A stretch of DNA of 20,679 nt from a virus. Within the stretch, counting starts at the first letter, position 1; the number at the start of each line of letters is the position of its first letter. The notes beneath the pieces are model-generated. The model was not told where the DNA came from. It saw only the letters and a program-made list of their open reading frames with translations, and did not search any database. The stretch is from the IMG/VR virus record IMGVR_UViG_3300042544_000660, positions 1 through 20,679 of that record. One strand, given 5' to 3'. The translations under genes were made by a program, and so were the position numbers. This document shows, piece by piece, positions 18,409 to 20,679 of this stretch.

Positions 18409-19449
18409 ATGGAGTTCTTTAAAAAGGAGATACCGGTGGAGTTTAATAACGCTTCAGGTATTTATAAAATAGTTAATGGCGTCAATGGCAAAGTCTATAT
18501 TGGGAAAACTATAAACTTCCGCAAAAGATACGCCAACTATAAAGCAGGGTATAAGAAACAAGATGTTAGAAAGATAAATGAGTATTTTCTTAACGCTATA
18601 AACAAACATAGTCCAGAAAATTTTACATTTAGCATTGTAGAGGTATGCGATCCATCTTTGGCTGCCGAAAGAGAAATGTATTGGATACAAGAGTTTTGTG
18701 CTTTAGACCCTAAGCGCGGGTATAACCTACGTTTAGACTCAAGCACCGGACTTATCGTAGATGCCAGAACACGAGATAAAATTTCAAAAAGAATTTTAAA
18801 GGAGTTTGAAGATGGAACACGAAGTCCCGAAAAAGTATCTGAATTCTTTTCAGATTTCTGGAAGAATAACCCTTGCGTGAAAGAGGGGATGAAGGTTGCA
18901 GTAAGTGCAGCTAATTGTTCTTTCTTTCTACAGAAAACTATGGAGAATATACCTATAACTTTATGGCAAGGTATTAATCAAGTTATTGAGAACAATCAAG
19001 GTTTTAAGTTTCAAAATATTTATGCGGCTTGCAACGGATCTAAAAAGTCCTATAGGGGTTATAAGTGGGAGAGGTTTGAATCATTACCCGCTGAGTATGA
19101 ACACCTTTTATCGGATTTACCGTTTTCTTATGGTAACGCAAGGTTTAAACAAGAAAAGAGTTTGTTCGAGCAAGAAAGCTCTCCTACAAAAGCGATGGTT
19201 GTTTATAAAGTCTATTGCAATGGTAATAAATTTGTGGTACTTTATAGAGGTCTGGGCGTTATAGCTGCTGCGGTATCTTCCGCTATGTGTAGGCACCAAA
19301 CTTCTGAAGTTAACGCTAAAGGGTTTAAGGTTATAAAAGAACGGTTCGACGAGTCAATCGCAGATTTTGATTTCTTAAACAGTGAAGCGGAGAGACTTAA
19401 AACTTTTATAGAAAATTCTTCACAAGAAGATGTTGACACAACGGAATAA
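18409..19449 (+). CDS. GIY-YIG homing endonuclease
   Basis: 346 residues. The N-terminal nuclease domain has G17-I-Y19 (SGIYKIVN), Y30-I-G32 (KVYIGKT), conserved Arg38/Arg40 and the catalytic Glu in AAEREMYW (about 87-89), the full GIY-YIG set. The C-terminal part has repeats like the intron-encoded nuclease repeat (NIYAACNGSKKSYRGYKWER at about 205-225 and a weaker one near the end), used for DNA recognition. It lies eight bases after the DNA polymerase stop with GAGG as ribosome site, and the polymerase frame is intact, so it is free-standing and not in an intron. It probably cuts in or near the polymerase gene of endonuclease-free relatives to spread itself. Confidence 0.88.
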   Translation: MEFFKKEIPVEFNNASGIYKIVNGVNGKVYIGKTINFRKRYANYKAGYKKQDVRKINEYFLNAINKHSPENFTFSIVEVCDPSLAAEREMYWIQEFCALDPKRGYNLRLDSSTGLIVDARTRDKISKRILKEFEDGTRSPEKVSEFFSDFWKNNPCVKEGMKVAVSAANCSFFLQKTMENIPITLWQGINQVIENNQGFKFQNIYAACNGSKKSYRGYKWERFESLPAEYEHLLSDLPFSYGNARFKQEKSLFEQESSPTKAMVVYKVYCNGNKFVVLYRGLGVIAAAVSSAMCRHQTSEVNAKGFKVIKERFDESIADFDFLNSEAERLKTFIENSSQEDVDTTE

Positions 19450-19460
19450 CGTGCTATAAT
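19433..19460 (+). promoter_or_regulatory. Consensus sigma70 promoter inside the end of the GIY-YIG gene
   Basis: TTGACA (19433-19438), 16 bases, TATAAT (19455-19460): both hexamers are perfect. The -35 lies in the last codons of the endonuclease gene. It is the best host promoter in the window and would drive the small genes from 19490 on and probably the possible ssDNA-binding protein gene. Confidence 0.8.
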
Positions 19461-19489
19461 TTCTGCACGTTTTAACAAAGGAGAAGTTT

Positions 19490-19618
19490 ATGAATAAATA
19501 TATGGTCGGAATTATTTTTATGTCAAACGGAAAGTTATGTTCATACGGTGGTTCTTGTGAATACAATCCTCCGTGGGGAGGCTGCACTTTTGCAGGTTAT
19601 TGTAAGTTTCAGGTTTAA
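19490..19618 (+). CDS. 42-aa four-cysteine miniprotein
   Basis: A 42-residue frame behind AAAGGAGAAGTTT, 30 bases after the consensus promoter. It begins MNKYMVGIIFMSNGKLCSYG and carries Cys17, Cys23, Cys32 and Cys38 (C-x5-C-x8-C-x5-C) with a PPWGGC turn, symmetric enough for a small metal-binding or disulfide fold. The N-terminus is moderately hydrophobic but too short for a clear signal peptide. Position and expression suggest an early host-acting protein, which is inference. No family recognised. Confidence 0.6.
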   Translation: MNKYMVGIIFMSNGKLCSYGGSCEYNPPWGGCTFAGYCKFQV

Positions 19619-19635
19619 CAAAGGAGAGAAATAAA

Positions 19636-19833
19636 ATGCGTAATACACAGAATTGGCCTGTTGGTCTAGCGTTAACTTACTTCGCTGCGGTAATCGGCTT
19701 AGTGATTGGTTGGATTATGAATATCGTAGCTCTTGTAGGCGGTCCAGAATTAGCTCAATGGACAACGCTAGAAGTGTTGCGAGTGGTTGGTATTTTCGTA
19801 GCACCTCTTGGTGGTGTGCTGGGTTGGTTATAA
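19636..19833 (+). CDS. 65-aa two-span membrane protein
   Basis: It begins MRNTQNWPVGLALTYFAAVI behind AAAGGAGAGAAATAAA. The first span covers about residues 9-34 (LALTYFAAVIGLVIGWIMNI), a short loop follows (GGPELAQWTTLEV) and a second hydrophobic segment ends the protein (VVGIFVAPLGGVLGWL). It is probably an inner-membrane hairpin protein. Between two small soluble genes behind the strong promoter; role unknown. Confidence 0.7.
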   Translation: MRNTQNWPVGLALTYFAAVIGLVIGWIMNIVALVGGPELAQWTTLEVLRVVGIFVAPLGGVLGWL

Positions 19834-19845
19834 TTAAGGAGAGAA

Positions 19846-20100
19846 ATGATGCTGTTAGATATTAAAGATTTACAAGTTGGTAAAACATATCGACACGTTG
19901 CTGGCGAACTCCACCCTTACTTCAAGTTCACTGGTGATACTTTCACGGTGAATGATATTGACGAAGATGGCGATGTCGCCACATTAGATTCTACTTGGAG
20001 AGGAGCTACGCTGGGGATTGGCTGGTTTATCACAGATGACAAGTCAGATGACTCTTTAACAGAAGAAAACGGTATTTTAAAATTTGAGGAGGTAGTATAA
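19846..20100 (+). CDS. 84-aa hypothetical protein
   Basis: It starts at ATG 19846 (a second ATG follows at once) behind AAGGAGAGAA. It begins MMLLDIKDLQVGKTYRHVAG and is beta-rich and acidic (FTVNDIDEDGDVATLDSTWR), resembling a small KOW/SH3-like barrel, with an acidic C-terminus. The opening V-G-x-TYR-H-V and the D-E-D-G-D turn are suggestive only. Function unknown. Confidence 0.65.
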   Translation: MMLLDIKDLQVGKTYRHVAGELHPYFKFTGDTFTVNDIDEDGDVATLDSTWRGATLGIGWFITDDKSDDSLTEENGILKFEEVV

Positions 20101-20101
20101 C

Positions 20102-20290
20102 ATGCAAGATTTACAACAATTTGAATTGACACAGCAGCTTATCTATATCGAGAATTTCTATGATGATTTGAGTAGCAATCGTTTTGCGAATGCCCCAGAT
20201 TATCAGAAGAAACGTAACCTAATTGAAACAACAATCAGTGGTCGTAGTAAGATTTACGCTTTGCTGAGTCGTTTCAATAATCAGAATTAA
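20102..20290 (+). CDS. 62-aa helical hypothetical protein
   Basis: It starts one base after the previous stop behind GAGGAGGTAGTATAAC. The sequence begins MQDLQQFELTQQLIYIENFY and is helical and polar throughout with a basic middle (QKKRNLIETT). No motif recognised. Same transcript as its neighbours. Confidence 0.6.
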   Translation: MQDLQQFELTQQLIYIENFYDDLSSNRFANAPDYQKKRNLIETTISGRSKIYALLSRFNNQN

Positions 20291-20374
20291 CGTAGAACAT
20301 TATCAAATACGAGAGTATTTTAATTTGTAAAGCAGCCTAATGGCTAATATTAATCAATATGAGGTAATTTAAGA

Positions 20375-20679
20375 ATGGCTTATAAACCACAACAAAACAA
20401 TCAATCTGAACGTAAACAAAACACTGGTATCGCGCCTAATGGTGTAGCTTACAAATACCCAGTGCCTGAAGGTGGAAACCAAGCAGCCCGTATCAGCTTG
20501 ATTGTAAATATCGGTACACAGAAACGTTTTTATGAAGATAAAGACACTGGGGAAATCACAGAGAAGAAGCCAGCACAGCAGGTTGTAGTGTTTGCTGATT
20601 TAGTAGACCAAGTGGTTGATTACGGCGGGGACATCGGAGAGAAACAATATCGTCTGATGCTGAACAACAGCTTCAAGGG
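20375..20679 (+). CDS. Possible phage single-stranded DNA-binding protein, partial
   Basis: The frame begins MAYKPQQNNQSERKQNTGIA at 20375 behind GAGG and runs off the window end after about 101 residues. After a polar, disordered start it has a beta-rich part (ARISLIVNIGTQKRFYEDKD, QQVVVFADLVDQVVDYGG). The segment V-x-L-I-V-x-IG-T followed by a charged linker and a strand V-V-V-F-A-D-L-V resembles the small OB-fold-like proteins I remember near replication genes of marine and enterobacterial podoviruses, often annotated as ssDNA-binding proteins. Its position after the polymerase fits, but the assignment is tentative because the C-terminus (where an acidic tail would be) is missing. Confidence 0.4.
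   Translation, partial: MAYKPQQNNQSERKQNTGIAPNGVAYKYPVPEGGNQAARISLIVNIGTQKRFYEDKDTGEITEKKPAQQVVVFADLVDQVVDYGGDIGEKQYRLMLNNSFK

Noticed and set aside
18398-18420. Group I intron carrying the GIY-YIG gene
   Set aside because: The polymerase frame is complete through motif C to its terminal His and the endonuclease begins after its stop; there is no downstream exon.
20305-20326. AAATAC-GAGA-GTATTT hairpin as terminator
   Set aside because: The stem is AT-rich and short, followed by only TAATTT; it may be a weak hairpin but I cannot support termination.
1-20679. tRNA genes, CRISPR arrays, integrase or phage RNA polymerase
   Set aside because: No cloverleaf with a T-arm GTTC pattern, no regular repeat-spacer series, and no integrase or large single-subunit RNA polymerase reading frame was seen in the window.

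Overview
This AT-rich window (roughly 37-38% GC by eye) is part of the genome of a double-stranded DNA bacteriophage, probably of a gammaproteobacterium. The evidence is a T7-type replisome (bifunctional primase-helicase and family A DNA polymerase), tightly packed small genes with ATGA/TAATG overlaps, strong Shine-Dalgarno sites, sigma70-like promoters and several free-standing mobile endonucleases. No structural, packaging, lysis or integrase gene is visible, so tail type and lifestyle cannot be judged.

Layout. Positions 1-6100 are read leftward: a chain of small early-type genes, mostly of unknown function, including an HNH endonuclease and small membrane or exported proteins. It is broken by a 637-base regulatory region (2554-3190) with several host-type -35 elements. 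At about 6100-6250 the direction switches. Everything from 6254 to the end is read rightward: small genes, then a short protein with a polymerase A-like palm (7528-8826), two terminator-promoter boundaries, a recombined patch with a PD-(D/E)XK homing endonuclease, a broken DenV-like UV-repair gene and a TnpB cassette (10039-12710), more small genes, the primase-helicase (14046-15920), the DNA polymerase (15929-18400), a GIY-YIG homing endonuclease, further small genes behind a consensus promoter, and the start of a possible ssDNA-binding protein.

How the genes work together. The primase-helicase, DNA polymerase and possible ssDNA-binding protein form a T7-like replication module; the acidic helicase tail ending in Phe suggests a T7-like contact with the polymerase. 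The 432-residue palm protein is a second, much shorter polymerase-like protein outside that pair and is the least explained large gene. Four nuclease genes of different folds (HNH, PD-(D/E)XK, TnpB, GIY-YIG) sit in or near this module, and at least two lie beside disrupted genes.

Best candidates for something undescribed: the minimal polymerase-like protein; a family of three structured intergenic leaders sharing AACGCTCTA, TTCATTCTAAG and GTTGTAGGAGG modules, one closed by a perfect 9-bp stem three bases from the ribosome binding site; a denV-like gene broken exactly before its catalytic Glu codon; and a TnpB cassette that appears to split a small gene. All calls come from reading the sequence and from memory of protein families; no database search was run.
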